From contig JAZKIX010000152.1 in assembly GCA_040384645.1 (NCBI GenBank), forward strand, positions 1 through 45,288: a stretch of 45,288 bases of DNA, read 5' to 3'. How positions within the stretch are numbered: position 1 is the stretch's first letter; each line of letters opens with the position of its first letter. The position numbers and the translations under genes are program-made. Of the stretch, positions 24,448-33,397 are shown piece by piece. The notes under the pieces are model-generated. The model was not told the DNA's origin. It saw nothing but the letters and a program-made list of their open reading frames with translations, and made no database searches. The DNA is from JAZKIX01 sp040384645. GTDB lineage: Bacteria; Pseudomonadota; Gammaproteobacteria; Burkholderiales; Burkholderiaceae_D.

Positions 24448-26871
24448 ATGAAAAACTCATCTAAAACTCTGACACTTTCCGTAAAAACCTCGCGACAGGC
24501 AACTTCAGCGTCGGCCCCCGCCGACAACGTCGATACGCCGGAAGTGCCGAGCCAAGTAGTTGTCATAAAAAAAACCCGTTCTCGCTTGGTTACGCCGCCA
24601 GATGCGGTTGCAGCCACGGCGGAAACCACCGTTGATGCAGCCGCACCGGTGGTCAAACCTGCCGCCGTCAGAAGAGCCGATCCTGCTGCCATGGCCAAGC
24701 TAACGCAAGCGCCGGTGTATTCGCCGATCAGCAGCATGAGCGCGCCGGTCACGCAAGCGACCGATGCCGCTACGCTGGCGACTATCGACACCTCGGGTTA
24801 TTTCTTGCCATCGGTTAAGGTGCCCGGCCGTCGTGGTCGCAAGCCGAAAGAATTTCAGGCCGAGAACGATGAAATCACCGCGCTCAATGCGGTCGAACAC
24901 GCCGAACTGAAGTCGGCGGACAAGGCCAAGCGTGAGCAAAAAGCCAAAGAAAAAGCACTGCTCAAAGGTGCTTTGTCATCCAATACCGAAGTGAGCGAAG
25001 AAGACCTGGAGCGCCGTCGTCAAAAGCTCAAGGCCCTGATCAAATTCGGTAAAGAGCGCGGTTTCTTGACCAATGCCGAAATCAACGATCATTTGCCGGA
25101 AAATATTTTCGAGCCGGAAGCGATTGAAAACATCATCAGCACTTTCAACGACATGGGGATTGCGGTTTATGAAGTCGCGCCTGACGCCGAGACTTTGCTG
25201 CTGTCGGACAATGTCGCCACCGTCACCACCGATGACGATGCCGAAGCGGGCGCTGAAGCCGCCTTGTCGACCATCGATTCCGATTTTGGCCGCACCACCG
25301 ACCCAGTGCGCATGTATATGCGCGAAATGGGTTCACGCGACTTGCTGACCCGCGAAGGCGAAATCGAAATCGCCAAACGGATCGAAGGCGGTCAACGCGA
25401 CATGATCCAGGCCATTTCGGCTTGCCCGATGGCGATTGTTGAAATCCTGGCGAATGCCGACAAGATCGAAAATAATGAAATCACTATCGATGAATTCGTC
25501 GATGGCCTGGTCGATCTCAACGCCGTTGTCAACATCCCTGTGGTGGTGGCAGCGAGTAGTGACGAGGATTCGGACGAAGACGATGACGAGGAAGAAGACG
25601 ATGAAGAAGCCGGTGCTGGCATCGGCGGGGCAGCTGGATTTACGGTAGAACAGATGGCGCAGTTGCGCAAAGATGCGATGAAAAAATTCGCCATCATCGC
25701 TACCCAATTCGGCAAGATGCGTAAAGCCGTCGAAAGCGGCGGCTACAAATCAGCCGCGTACGACAAGGCGCAAGAAACGATTGCTCACGAGTTGCTCGGG
25801 ATCCGTTTCACTGCCAAAGTGGTTGAGAAGTTGTGCGATACCGTGCGCTCCCAAGTCGATGCGGTACGCCACATCGAAAAGAAAATTCTTGAGTTGGTGG
25901 TTGATCGCTGCGGCATGCCGCGCGCCCATTTTATCCATACCTTTCCGGGTAGCGAAACCAATTTGTCATGGGTCGACGATGAAGTCGAAGCCAAACATCC
26001 TTACAGCCTGGTGCTGAGCCGTAACGTGCCGGCCGTCAAGGAATATCAGCGCAGCCTGATCGCCTTGCAAGAGCGTGTAACGATTCCTTTGCCTGACCTG
26101 CGCGCCATCAACAAGCAAATGTCGGCTGGCGAAATGCGTACCCGCAAGGCCAAGCGCGAAATGACCGAGGCAAATTTGCGCCTGGTGATTTCGATTGCGA
26201 AAAAATACGTCAACCGCGGCTTGCAATTCCTCGACTTGATTCAGGAAGGCAATATCGGCTTGCTTAAAGCAGTCGATAAGTTTGAATACCGTCGCGGTTA
26301 TAAGTTTTCGACTTACGCCACCTGGTGGATTCGTCAAGCGATTACCCGTTCGATTGCCGATCAGGCCCGCACGATTCGCGTCCCGGTTCACATGATCGAA
26401 ACCATCAACAAGCTGAACCGGATTTCACGTCAGTTCATGCAAGAAACCGGCGCAGAACCTGATCTGGCAACGCTGGCACTGAAGATGGAAATGCCGGAAT
26501 CGAAAATCCGCGAAGTGATGAAGATCGCCAAAGAACCGATTTCGATGGAAACCCCGATGGGCGAAGACGGCGATTCGCAACTGGGCGATTTCATTGAAGA
26601 TGGACTCACTCTGGCGCCGATGGAAGCGGCTTTGCAAGCGTCCATGCGGCGCGTGGTTAAGGACGTACTCGATTCACTGACGCCACGCGAAGCCAAGGTT
26701 TTGCGCATGCGTTACGGCCTTGAAATGCCAAGCGACCATACGCTGGAAGAAGTCGGTAAGCAGTTCGACGTGACACGTGAACGGATTCGCCAAATTGAAG
26801 CCAAGGCCATGGCCAAGCTGCGGCATCCCTCACGTTCGGATGTGCTGAAGAGCTTCCTTTCGGCGGGTTGA
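24448..26871 (+). CDS. rpoD: RNA polymerase primary sigma factor RpoD (sigma-70)
   Basis: This is the housekeeping sigma factor that directs RNA polymerase to -35/-10 promoters. The 807 residues are longer than E. coli (613), mainly from an Ala/Thr/Pro-rich N-terminal tail (about 1-175) before region 1.1 (KALIKFGKERGFLTNAE). Region 1.2 shows DPVRMYMREMGSRDLLT. The non-conserved region carries an acidic run (SDEDDDEEEDDEEAG, about 373-387). Regions 2.3-2.4 show FSTYATWWIRQAITRSI, and region 4.2 shows VTRERIRQIEAKAMAKL. No dnaG or rpsU lies upstream as in the usual macromolecular synthesis operon; prfB is the divergent neighbour. A strong terminator follows. Confidence 0.97.
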   Translation: MKNSSKTLTLSVKTSRQATSASAPADNVDTPEVPSQVVVIKKTRSRLVTPPDAVAATAETTVDAAAPVVKPAAVRRADPAAMAKLTQAPVYSPISSMSAPVTQATDAATLATIDTSGYFLPSVKVPGRRGRKPKEFQAENDEITALNAVEHAELKSADKAKREQKAKEKALLKGALSSNTEVSEEDLERRRQKLKALIKFGKERGFLTNAEINDHLPENIFEPEAIENIISTFNDMGIAVYEVAPDAETLLLSDNVATVTTDDDAEAGAEAALSTIDSDFGRTTDPVRMYMREMGSRDLLTREGEIEIAKRIEGGQRDMIQAISACPMAIVEILANADKIENNEITIDEFVDGLVDLNAVVNIPVVVAASSDEDSDEDDDEEEDDEEAGAGIGGAAGFTVEQMAQLRKDAMKKFAIIATQFGKMRKAVESGGYKSAAYDKAQETIAHELLGIRFTAKVVEKLCDTVRSQVDAVRHIEKKILELVVDRCGMPRAHFIHTFPGSETNLSWVDDEVEAKHPYSLVLSRNVPAVKEYQRSLIALQERVTIPLPDLRAINKQMSAGEMRTRKAKREMTEANLRLVISIAKKYVNRGLQFLDLIQEGNIGLLKAVDKFEYRRGYKFSTYATWWIRQAITRSIADQARTIRVPVHMIETINKLNRISRQFMQETGAEPDLATLALKMEMPESKIREVMKIAKEPISMETPMGEDGDSQLGDFIEDGLTLAPMEAALQASMRRVVKDVLDSLTPREAKVLRMRYGLEMPSDHTLEEVGKQFDVTRERIRQIEAKAMAKLRHPSRSDVLKSFLSAG

Positions 26872-26917
26872 TGAGCGTCGTTTTTTAAGTTTTTATCGAA
26901 TAGATTGTTTATGAATC

Positions 26918-26951
26918 AGCCTTCTCCGGCATGCTGGAGAAGGCTTTTTTT
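26918..26951 (+). terminator. rho-independent terminator of rpoD
   Basis: AGCCTTCTCC (26918-26927) and GGAGAAGGCT (26936-26945) form a 10-base stem followed by seven Ts, 46 bases after the rpoD stop. Confidence 0.93.
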
Positions 26952-26994
26952 ATGGCGTTATTTGTTGATGGGCGATGCCGTTATAAAAAATATA

Positions 26995-27071
26995 GGGGGT
27001 ATATGGTAAAACAATGCCTTATCCGCTTGATTTCATTGGCATACATTTAATACTGGCACCAGTATTAAATG
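26995..27071 (+). repeat. dispersed element, copy E (core with a 12-base palindrome at its end)
   Basis: It opens with GGGGGTATATGG, contains AAAACAATGCCTTATCCGC and TTTCATTGGCATACATTTAA, and ends CCAGTATTAAATG. In this copy the end forms a perfect inverted repeat, ATTTAATACTGG and CCAGTATTAAAT with a 2-base centre (27046-27071). It lies 35 bases beyond the stop of the minus-strand SprA-family gene. Confidence 0.75.
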
Positions 27072-27105
27072 TGCTGCCGAGACGTTATTTGGCATGCTGG
27101 GCTGG

Positions 27106-27852
27106 CTAGGCGTACAAATTGATCCGGCTTGCAATGGATTCCGTGTTTTGATATGCACGAATGACTCGGCTCGATTGATCCGAATTTGGGTTAATGCGGC
27201 CAGTGTCGGACGACTCGCCGGTCTTGGCAGCAGACTGGAGCTGGCTATTGATATTGGCGTCGCCATCAATCGTTGTGCCGGCGGTTTTATCCTGCACTTG
27301 CAAGTCGGTCGATTTTTCTGCAGATTGAGCAGCCTGGCTCGGCAACTCGGCGCGTGCCTGCATTTCCATCTGTCGCGCCGCGGCCGCCACGGCACGATCA
27401 GGGCCGGAAGGATCGGCTGGCGCCAGCGCCGCTGCCAAGATGGTGCGGGCGCGCTGAATCGTGTCTTGTGGCGTGCGGCCGGGCGAGGTGTTGATGCCGA
27501 CTTCACCAGCGATGGCATAGTTGACGCCGTCCGGCCCTTTTTGATAAGTAAAACTTGCGCCGGAAGTGGCCAGTCCGCCACTGGCCGCCAGATGCGCCGC
27601 TTCATGCTGGCGTACCTCACGGTCGCGTGCCTGCAATTTGCCCAATTGTGTTAATTGCGCGGGACTGAGATCGGCCTTTTCCTTGGTTTTTGTTCTGCTA
27701 GCCGCTGCGGGGTTCGCTGCAGTATTTGATACAGTATTTGAAGCGGCCACAGTTGACGCGCTGCCCGATTCGGCCCGCAAGCGCCAGCCCGCAGCACCAT
27801 CGGCATACGCTGAATTGCCTGTAAAGCCGCTAGAAATACTGTCGATACCCAT
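27106..27852 (-). CDS. SprA-related putative metalloprotease family protein
   Basis: This 248-residue protein belongs to the SprA-related family. The conserved core runs from about residue 62: LSPAQLTQLGKLQARDREVR, then QHEAAHLAASGG with a zincin-like HExxH. It continues through FTYQKGPDGVNYAIAGEVGI, IQRARTILAAALAPADPS and AAAARQMEMQARAEL. The Asn/Ser-rich N- and C-terminal flanks look disordered. The family is annotated as a putative metalloprotease on the strength of HExxH; activity is unproven. It lies 33 bases downstream of a 63-residue proline-rich protein on the same strand and probably shares its transcript. Confidence 0.85.
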   Translation of the reverse strand: MGIDSISSGFTGNSAYADGAAGWRLRAESGSASTVAASNTVSNTAANPAAASRTKTKEKADLSPAQLTQLGKLQARDREVRQHEAAHLAASGGLATSGASFTYQKGPDGVNYAIAGEVGINTSPGRTPQDTIQRARTILAAALAPADPSGPDRAVAAAARQMEMQARAELPSQAAQSAEKSTDLQVQDKTAGTTIDGDANINSQLQSAAKTGESSDTGRINPNSDQSSRVIRAYQNTESIASRINLYA

Positions 27853-27885
27853 TGCGAATCGCTGGCTGGTTGTCGATTTAAAGCG

Positions 27886-28077
27886 CTAGGCCGAGGTATT
27901 GATAGTGGTGCCGACGGTTTGCCCGATTTCATTTATGCGTGCTGGCGGCGGACTGGCCGGTGGCGCTGGAGAAGCGACATTTTCTGGCTTTTTGGGTGGC
28001 ACGGGCGCCGCTTGTTTGGCTTGTGTGGTTTGCGTCACGCTATTGCTGTTGTTGGAAGAAACGGAATTGGTTTGCAT
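27886..28077 (-). CDS. small Ser/Asn- and Pro-rich protein of unknown function
   Basis: This 63-residue protein begins MQTNSVSSNNSNSVTQ, has a proline/alanine-rich middle (APPASPPPARI) and ends NEIGQTVGTTINTSA. An AAAGGT ribosome site lies 6 bases before the ATG at 28077, which supports translation. There is no signal peptide, membrane helix or known domain. It immediately precedes the SprA-family gene and shares its low-complexity style, so the two may act together. I do not recognise the family. Confidence 0.65.
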   Translation of the reverse strand: MQTNSVSSNNSNSVTQTTQAKQAAPVPPKKPENVASPAPPASPPPARINEIGQTVGTTINTSA

Positions 28078-28309
28078 GACAAGACCTTTCAGAATCAGGT
28101 AAAAAACAAAATGTAGCTGGGAAATTCGTGCGCCCTTCAGCTTAGACCTTAGGGCGCGAAGATTCCAGTACAGATTCCGGTAAAACTAAAGTCTGATTGA
28201 AGTAGAAGTGCGAATTGAAGGCATTCAGCGCAATGCATAGCGCTGCTCCTGTTTACGAAAACTCAGTGTAATCCAAGCTTCAAAAGCAGTTTCTGAAGCT
28301 GTTTTAATG
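28078..28309. other. gene-free upstream region of the small protein gene
   Basis: The 338-base gap before the FAD oxidoreductase stop has no credible coding frame. Its left part should hold the promoter of the minus-strand 63-residue gene. Its right part (28310-28386) is dispersed element copy F. Confidence 0.5.
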
Positions 28310-28386
28310 AAAAAATACTGCATGGTGTATTTTTAAAGACGCAATGAAATCGTGCGGGATCGTGGGTATTATTGCCTATACTCCCT
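28310..28386 (-). repeat. dispersed element, copy F (core, reverse orientation)
   Basis: Read on the minus strand it opens with GGGAGTATAGGCAATAATAC, contains GATCCCGCACGATTTCATTG and ends CAGTATTTTTTCA. It lies beyond the stop of the FAD oxidoreductase gene. Here the element's left end, not its right end, faces the stop codon. Confidence 0.65.
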
Positions 28387-28415
28387 ATAATTAGCCTTTA
28401 GTGCCAGCGCAGAAG

Positions 28416-30026
28416 CTATACCAGCGCCAGTTTCGCCGCCCGATAACCCCACCATGCCGCTTCTTCAAATACCGAAAATCCCGACAGGTCGGCATGCGCA
28501 AACAGGATCGGGCCATCCAGTTCGCGCAAGGCGCGCAGCCCATCGTTGGCGCGAAAACCGGGTAGCGGCGCCGCCATTGCATGGCCGCGCAAGGTGATAT
28601 CGACCCGCTCGATATGCGGTGCCAGTTGCCTGCCGTAAGCGGTTTTCAAATCAGCACTGGCCCGCTCTAACAATTGTTCCGGCGTGGCTTTATCGAGCCA
28701 TTTGCGACCGGCATCAGGGCTGCGGTCGGACAGGGCGGTGTAGGTGCTGAAGACGGTTTTTTCTGGTGGGCGCACGCGGATATCCTGATGGGTCGAGACG
28801 ACATAACCCAAACCCGGTTCTTGATACACCACGTTATCCCAAGAGAGTGGCGCGTGCGGTAATTCTTGCGGAAAGCCTTTGAGCAAAAAATTGGCGACCA
28901 TCCATGGCGCGTAGACGGGCGTATGACGGGCCGGGTCGAAGCCGTATTGCTGAATCGAGTCCACCACCCGCGCCGCGACATACAAAGGCATGGCGCAAAT
29001 CGCTTTTCTGGCGCGTACCGTGTACGTGCGTGGCACGCCGTTGACCAATTCGAAGCACAGCGCTTCAACCCCGCCCTTGACCACCTTCAGCGATACCGCC
29101 GTACCCGCTTTGCGCCGGCTGCCGGCGGCACGGTCCATAGCGCTTGCCAGCGGCTGCAAGCCGCCGGGCCAAGTGAGCCACGCGCCCGGTCCTGCATTGG
29201 CTGCTTGTCCCCAGCGGCTACAGTAATAATGCAGACCGGCCCAGGCCGAGACTTGATCGTAACGGGTACCGTAATCGTCGCGGCAGCAATAGTTCAGGTA
29301 CCAATGCAAAGTCGGCGAGCGGTAGCCGTTTTGTTCTAACCAGGTTTTAAGTGTGATCTGGTCTAGCGCCAGCCATTCTGGGTCGGCCGAGGACAGCATG
29401 GTCGGGAAGACGAAAATACGTTTGCCGTCGCTGCCATGCAAGCCGCGCAAACGTTCGACTTCTTCAAAAAAACGCCGATGCTCAATCAATTCCTGTTCCG
29501 GGACATCTTCAGTGGGAATGAAGCCGTCTTGCCATTTGCCATTAAATAGTAAGCGCTCTTCCGGCCCATGCAAGATGAAGCGCTCGTCGTAGGTCGGTTT
29601 TTCACCCATGGCGTCGCGCTGGATGATGCCAAGGTCGCTTAGGATTTCACGCACATGGAAGGATTCTGGCGAAGGCAGCGGCAGGTAGTGGCCGCCAGTC
29701 GGATATTCCAGGTCGCCAAACGATCCGCCAGCCGCGTTGCCATACGGTTGCGGGCCGTCGATCATGAGGAAATTAGCATGGCCGTCCTTGGTCATTTTCC
29801 ACGCGGCGGTCAGGCCGGCGATGCCGGAGCCCAGTATCAATACGTCAGTCGAAATCTCTGCCGCTGGCGCTGGCAGGGTGCGCCGGTCGCGCAGGAAATG
29901 GCCTTCGGCGCGGCCGGGATAATTGAGCTTGGGCTCAATTTCTTGCCAGCGCCACAGGCCGGCAATGGTGCCGAAAGCAGCCGTGCCGCTGGCGCCGGCC
30001 CACAGCAAAAACGAACGGCGCTGCAT
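28416..30026 (-). CDS. Tat-exported FAD-dependent amine-oxidase-like protein
   Basis: This 536-residue flavoprotein begins MQRRSFLLWAGASGTAAFG, a twin-arginine signal, so it is probably exported folded with its cofactor. The dinucleotide-binding motif is DVLILGSGIAGLTAAWKM (about 61-78). EYPTGGHYLPLP and WAGLHYYCSRWG lie in the catalytic half, and a C-terminal GPILFAHADLSGFSVFEEA resembles the second FAD-contact motif of amine oxidases. The gene overlaps by one base the spermidine-synthase-like gene (TGATG), showing tight coupling. With SpeD and an aminopropyltransferase next to it, a polyamine or aminopropylated molecule is the likely substrate; this is inference. It is the second gene of the leftward arm of the polyamine/membrane cluster. 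Confidence 0.8.
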   Translation of the reverse strand: MQRRSFLLWAGASGTAAFGTIAGLWRWQEIEPKLNYPGRAEGHFLRDRRTLPAPAAEISTDVLILGSGIAGLTAAWKMTKDGHANFLMIDGPQPYGNAAGGSFGDLEYPTGGHYLPLPSPESFHVREILSDLGIIQRDAMGEKPTYDERFILHGPEERLLFNGKWQDGFIPTEDVPEQELIEHRRFFEEVERLRGLHGSDGKRIFVFPTMLSSADPEWLALDQITLKTWLEQNGYRSPTLHWYLNYCCRDDYGTRYDQVSAWAGLHYYCSRWGQAANAGPGAWLTWPGGLQPLASAMDRAAGSRRKAGTAVSLKVVKGGVEALCFELVNGVPRTYTVRARKAICAMPLYVAARVVDSIQQYGFDPARHTPVYAPWMVANFLLKGFPQELPHAPLSWDNVVYQEPGLGYVVSTHQDIRVRPPEKTVFSTYTALSDRSPDAGRKWLDKATPEQLLERASADLKTAYGRQLAPHIERVDITLRGHAMAAPLPGFRANDGLRALRELDGPILFAHADLSGFSVFEEAAWWGYRAAKLALV

Positions 30027-31537
30027 CAGCGGATCACCTGTCGCCAGTCTTGCTCGAACTCATGCACCAGCGATTGCGTGTTGAGGCGATTGGGCGCCAT
30101 CGGCAAGCGTTGCATATCGGGCGGGAAGGTGAACATTTCGCGCGTCGTGTCAGCATTTAGATAGCGCATCGGCAAGCGATATTGCGTCGGCACCTCATAG
30201 GCCATTTGCGGCGACGCCAGGATAAAGCCCCATTCGCCAAAGGACGGTACATACAGATGGTAGGGAAAGGTGCGCAAGCCCACTTCGCGCAGCGTGGCAT
30301 CGATGGTCCAGTACGCATGCGGCGCAAAAAACGGCGAGGTCGATTGCACCGCGATCAACCCATTGACCGCGACATGTCTGGCCAAGGTACCGTAAAACGG
30401 CACCGAATACAGCTTGCCCAGTGCGAAGCTGGACGGGTCGGGGAAGTCGACGATGGCTGCATCGAACATGGCATCGCTTTTCTGTAGCCAGATCGCAGCA
30501 TCGGCATTGATCACTTGCACGCGCGGATCGCTTAGGGAAGCGTGGTTGAGTTTGACCAATTCCGCCCGTTGGGTAAATGCATTGGTCATCGCCGGGTCGA
30601 GATCGACCAGGGTCACCTTTTGGATATTTGGGTAACGCAAGACTTCGCGTAGCGCCAAGCCGTCGCCGCCGCCCAGTACCAGCACCGAACGGGCCCACGG
30701 TAACGCTTGCAGCGCCGGATGCACCAATGCCTCGTGATAACGGTATTCATCACGCGATGAAAACTGTAAATTGCCATTGATATACAGCCGCAGGTCATCC
30801 TTCCAGCGCGTCACCACCAGACGCTGATAGGGCGTGGTGGTAGAGAACACGATCTCGTCACCAAACAAACCATGTTCGCCCCAATACACTAGCCGGTCCG
30901 ACATGGCAAAACCGAAGGCCAGAAAACACAGTACGGAACTGGCACGCAGCAAACGACCGGTAACCGCTTTCAATTCGGTGCGGAAAGTATGAATCGTCCA
31001 CAGTGCCACGCCGACATTGAGCATGCCAAACAGGAAGCCGGTACGCATCAGTCCCAAATAGGGCGCCAGCACTAGCGGAAACAGCAACGACACCGCCAGC
31101 GCACCCAAATAGTCGAAAGTGAGTACGCGGCTAACGAGTTCATTGAACTCGGTCTGGCGTGCATTCAAGGCCCGCATCACCAGCGGCACCTCCATCCCAA
31201 CCAGCATCCCGATCATGAACACCAGCACATACAGAACGGTGCGAAACGGTGCCTCCATCCAGGAAAAAGTGAGGAACAAAATCACCGCCGACAGTCCGCC
31301 TATCAAGCCGACCGCCAGTTCGATGTCGACAAAACGCGCCAGCACGTCCTCGTCTTTGACATATTTGGAGAAATGCGCACCCACCCCCATGGCGAACAGA
31401 TAGCAACCAATGACGGTAGAAAATTGCAGGATCGAATCACCCAGCAAATAACTCGACAAGGCGCCGGCGATCAGTTCATAAGCTAAGCCGCAAGAGGCGA
31501 CGACAAAGACCGAGAGGATTAAAATTCTTTTGTTCAT
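30026..31537 (-). CDS. membrane-fused polyamine aminopropyltransferase (spermidine synthase-like)
   Basis: This 503-residue protein has an N-terminal membrane half (about seven helices, residues 5-230) and a C-terminal spermidine-synthase fold. Signature pieces in order are EYRYHEALVHPAL, SVLVLGGGDGLALREVL and VTLVDLDPAMT. The catalytic loop is VDFPDPSSFALGKLYS in place of the usual D-S-x-D-P-x-G-P. The soluble enzyme transfers aminopropyl groups from decarboxylated AdoMet to putrescine. The changed loop and the membrane half suggest a different, membrane-located acceptor. It heads the leftward arm and is divergent from the DUF350/SPFH/speD arm, whose SpeD would supply its donor substrate. 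Confidence 0.88.
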   Translation of the reverse strand: MNKRILILSVFVVASCGLAYELIAGALSSYLLGDSILQFSTVIGCYLFAMGVGAHFSKYVKDEDVLARFVDIELAVGLIGGLSAVILFLTFSWMEAPFRTVLYVLVFMIGMLVGMEVPLVMRALNARQTEFNELVSRVLTFDYLGALAVSLLFPLVLAPYLGLMRTGFLFGMLNVGVALWTIHTFRTELKAVTGRLLRASSVLCFLAFGFAMSDRLVYWGEHGLFGDEIVFSTTTPYQRLVVTRWKDDLRLYINGNLQFSSRDEYRYHEALVHPALQALPWARSVLVLGGGDGLALREVLRYPNIQKVTLVDLDPAMTNAFTQRAELVKLNHASLSDPRVQVINADAAIWLQKSDAMFDAAIVDFPDPSSFALGKLYSVPFYGTLARHVAVNGLIAVQSTSPFFAPHAYWTIDATLREVGLRTFPYHLYVPSFGEWGFILASPQMAYEVPTQYRLPMRYLNADTTREMFTFPPDMQRLPMAPNRLNTQSLVHEFEQDWRQVIR

Positions 31538-31719
31538 GGTTTGGTTTTGAACTAATATACTTTCCGCTTAAGTAACTTTTATCTGACTTTCTTAAGGCTT
31601 AGGCATAACTGTCCCTGCCGCGTCGTGGTTGCTTGCCGTACCAGGCCTACTACCTTCGTCGTCACCGTCTCTGGGGTCATTTTGCGTAAGTCCACTTTCT
31701 AACTCATAGTGAGAACGCC
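31538..31719. promoter_or_regulatory. divergent promoter region of the polyamine/membrane cluster
   Basis: These 182 bases separate the spermidine-synthase-like gene (left) from the DUF350 gene (right) and must contain both promoters. I see no clear -35/-10 pair or operator. Shared control of both arms is inferred from the layout. Confidence 0.4.
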
Positions 31720-32106
31720 GTGTTTGCATTCACCAATTATTTGCTGCACCTGTTCCTGGCAACGGCCTTGATCATCTTGTTCTTTTGGGTCTATACGACC
31801 GTTACACCGTTTAATGAAATCCTTTTGATCCGCCAAGGCAATAATGCCGCCATGTTATCGCTGGGCGGTGCCTTGATTGGTTTTTCGCTGACAATCGCGT
31901 CGAGCATCGTCCATACGGCCCACTATCGCGAATTTTTGATGTGGGCCGCCGCCGCGATGATAGTGCAAATCATGGCTTACGCCATCACAAGTCGTGTGCT
32001 GCGCATGTCGAAAGACCAGATCGAGGCCGGCAATACCGCTTTCGGTGGATTACTGGGAGCGATTTCGCTCTCAATCGGCGCCATTAATGCGGCCTGTATT
32101 TCTTAG
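31720..32106 (+). CDS. DUF350 (YjfL-family) membrane protein
   Basis: This 128-residue protein has about four transmembrane helices in two repeated halves: LFLATALIILFFWVYTTV, MLSLGGALIGFSLTIAS, FLMWAAAAMIVQIMAY and FGGLLGAISLSIGAINA. Translation probably starts at the GTG at 31720. DUF350 proteins are small inner-membrane proteins of unknown function. They often sit beside polyamine enzymes, PspA-like or ATP-grasp proteins, as in the E. coli yjf cluster. It is the first gene of the rightward arm, 74 bases before the SPFH gene, and may be the membrane platform of the system. Confidence 0.85.
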   Translation: MFAFTNYLLHLFLATALIILFFWVYTTVTPFNEILLIRQGNNAAMLSLGGALIGFSLTIASSIVHTAHYREFLMWAAAAMIVQIMAYAITSRVLRMSKDQIEAGNTAFGGLLGAISLSIGAINAACIS

Positions 32107-32180
32107 TGTATTTTTTTAGCGTATTTTTGTAGTTGGCTTAGCGCATCAATTTCCCTTACATATAGCAATAGGAGTCAGTC

Positions 32181-33385
32181 ATGGGTCTCGGATCGTTTAT
32201 CAAGAAGCAGTTTATCGATGTCCTGCAATGGAATGAAGAAACCGACGGTGTGCTGGCTTGGCGTTACCCAATGCAAGACTTTGAAATACAAAATGGCGGC
32301 ACCCTTACCGTGCGCGAATCGCAGGTAGCCGTCTTTGTCAATGAAGGCCAGATCGCCGATGTTTTCGGCCCTGGCAATCACACCCTCACCACCAATACGC
32401 TGCCAGTGCTGACCAACTTGAAAAATTGGGACAAGTTATTCGCTTCCCCCTTCAAGTCGGATGTGTATTTTTTTAGTACCCGCATCCAGACCGGACGCCG
32501 TTGGGGCACGACCCAACCGATCACGATCCGCGATAAGGATTTCGACATGATCCGGGTGCGTGCCTTCGGTATGTATTCCTATCGCATCGCCGATCCTAGA
32601 AAGTTTTATACAGAAATCAGCGGCACACGCGATGTCTACACCCGCGACCCCATCACCATCACCGGCGGCCGGCCCGACGGATCCTCACGCATCCCGCCGT
32701 CCACGTGCAACCTGAGCATCGAGAACCGGGACGGCAAATNNNNNNNNNNTTGGTCGACCCTAAGAAATTCTTTACCGAAATTAGCGGCACGCGCGAGGAA
32801 TATACCCGCGATGAAGTGGAAGACCAGTTGCGCGGCATGATGTTGGCCACCATGGCCAATTCGCTTGGCAATGCCGCGGTGCCTTTCCTCGATATGGCGG
32901 CCAACCAGACGCTGATGGCGCAACAGGTTAAGGGTGATGTGACGGCCGCATTCGGTAAATACGGCCTGGGCCTGGATGAATTCAACGTCGCCAGCGTCAG
33001 CTTGCCGGAAGAATTGCAAGCCGCGCTGGATGAGCGGATTTCCGCCGGTATGAAAGGCGGCATGAGCGCCGACAAAATGGCCGGTTTCACCCGGTTCCAG
33101 GTCGCCAGTTCGATCCCATTGGCAGCGCAAAACGAAGGCGGGCTGGCGGGGCTGGGCGCTGGTTTGTCGTCGGGCGTGGCCTTTGGCCAAGTGATGGCGC
33201 AAGGTTTAAATAGTGCGTTGGCACCGGCAGCGCCAGCGGCCGCTGCACCCGCCGCCGCTGCACCAGCGGAAGAACCGATTGAAGCGCGTCTCGAAAAACT
33301 CAAGGGCTTGCTCGATAAAGGCTTGATCTCGGCTGCCGATTACGACAGCGCCAAGAGTGAATTATTGAAAAAGCTGATCGGTTAA
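32181..33385 (+). CDS. SPFH/Band-7 domain protein with C-terminal SHOCT-like tail (disrupted at an assembly gap)
   Basis: This is a cytosolic SPFH protein of the YdjI/virion-core-like group, which forms membrane-associated assemblies. Start is the ATG at 32181 after AATAGGAG. The conserved front is WNEETDGVLAWRYPMQDFEI and NEGQIADVFGPGNHTLTT. After the gap come EDQLRGMMLATMANSLGN and SLPEELQAALDERISAGM, then a Pro/Ala linker. The end (RLEKLKGLLDKGLISAADYD) resembles a SHOCT oligomerisation motif. Near 32590-32650 and again at 32753-32815 the same segment (SGTRDVYTRD and SGTREEYTRD) appears with about 75% DNA identity. A foreign-looking stretch and ten Ns lie between them. The duplication is probably an assembly artefact. 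Confidence 0.8.
32652..32739 (+). other. probable chimeric sequence at a contig end
   Basis: After TRD the frame reads PITITGGRPDGSSRIPPST and CNLSIENRDGK, unrelated to SPFH proteins. It is visibly more G/C-rich than the gene around it. The pattern recalls phage-tail-like proteins of actinobacteria that carry GRxD and NRDGR motifs. It ends at the ten Ns. Confidence 0.6.
32740..32749. other. assembly gap (10 N) inside the SPFH gene
   Basis: T lies on each side, as in the other two gaps, but here the flanking sequences do not join into a normal protein. The right-hand contig repeats a segment already given on the left. Confidence 0.9.
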
Positions 33386-33397
33386 GGCACAGTTTTT

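Noticed and set aside
32181..33385. A genuine tandem duplication within the SPFH gene
   Set aside because: The second copy begins at a contig edge, the copies differ by about a quarter of bases, and foreign-looking sequence lies between; an assembly chimera explains this better.
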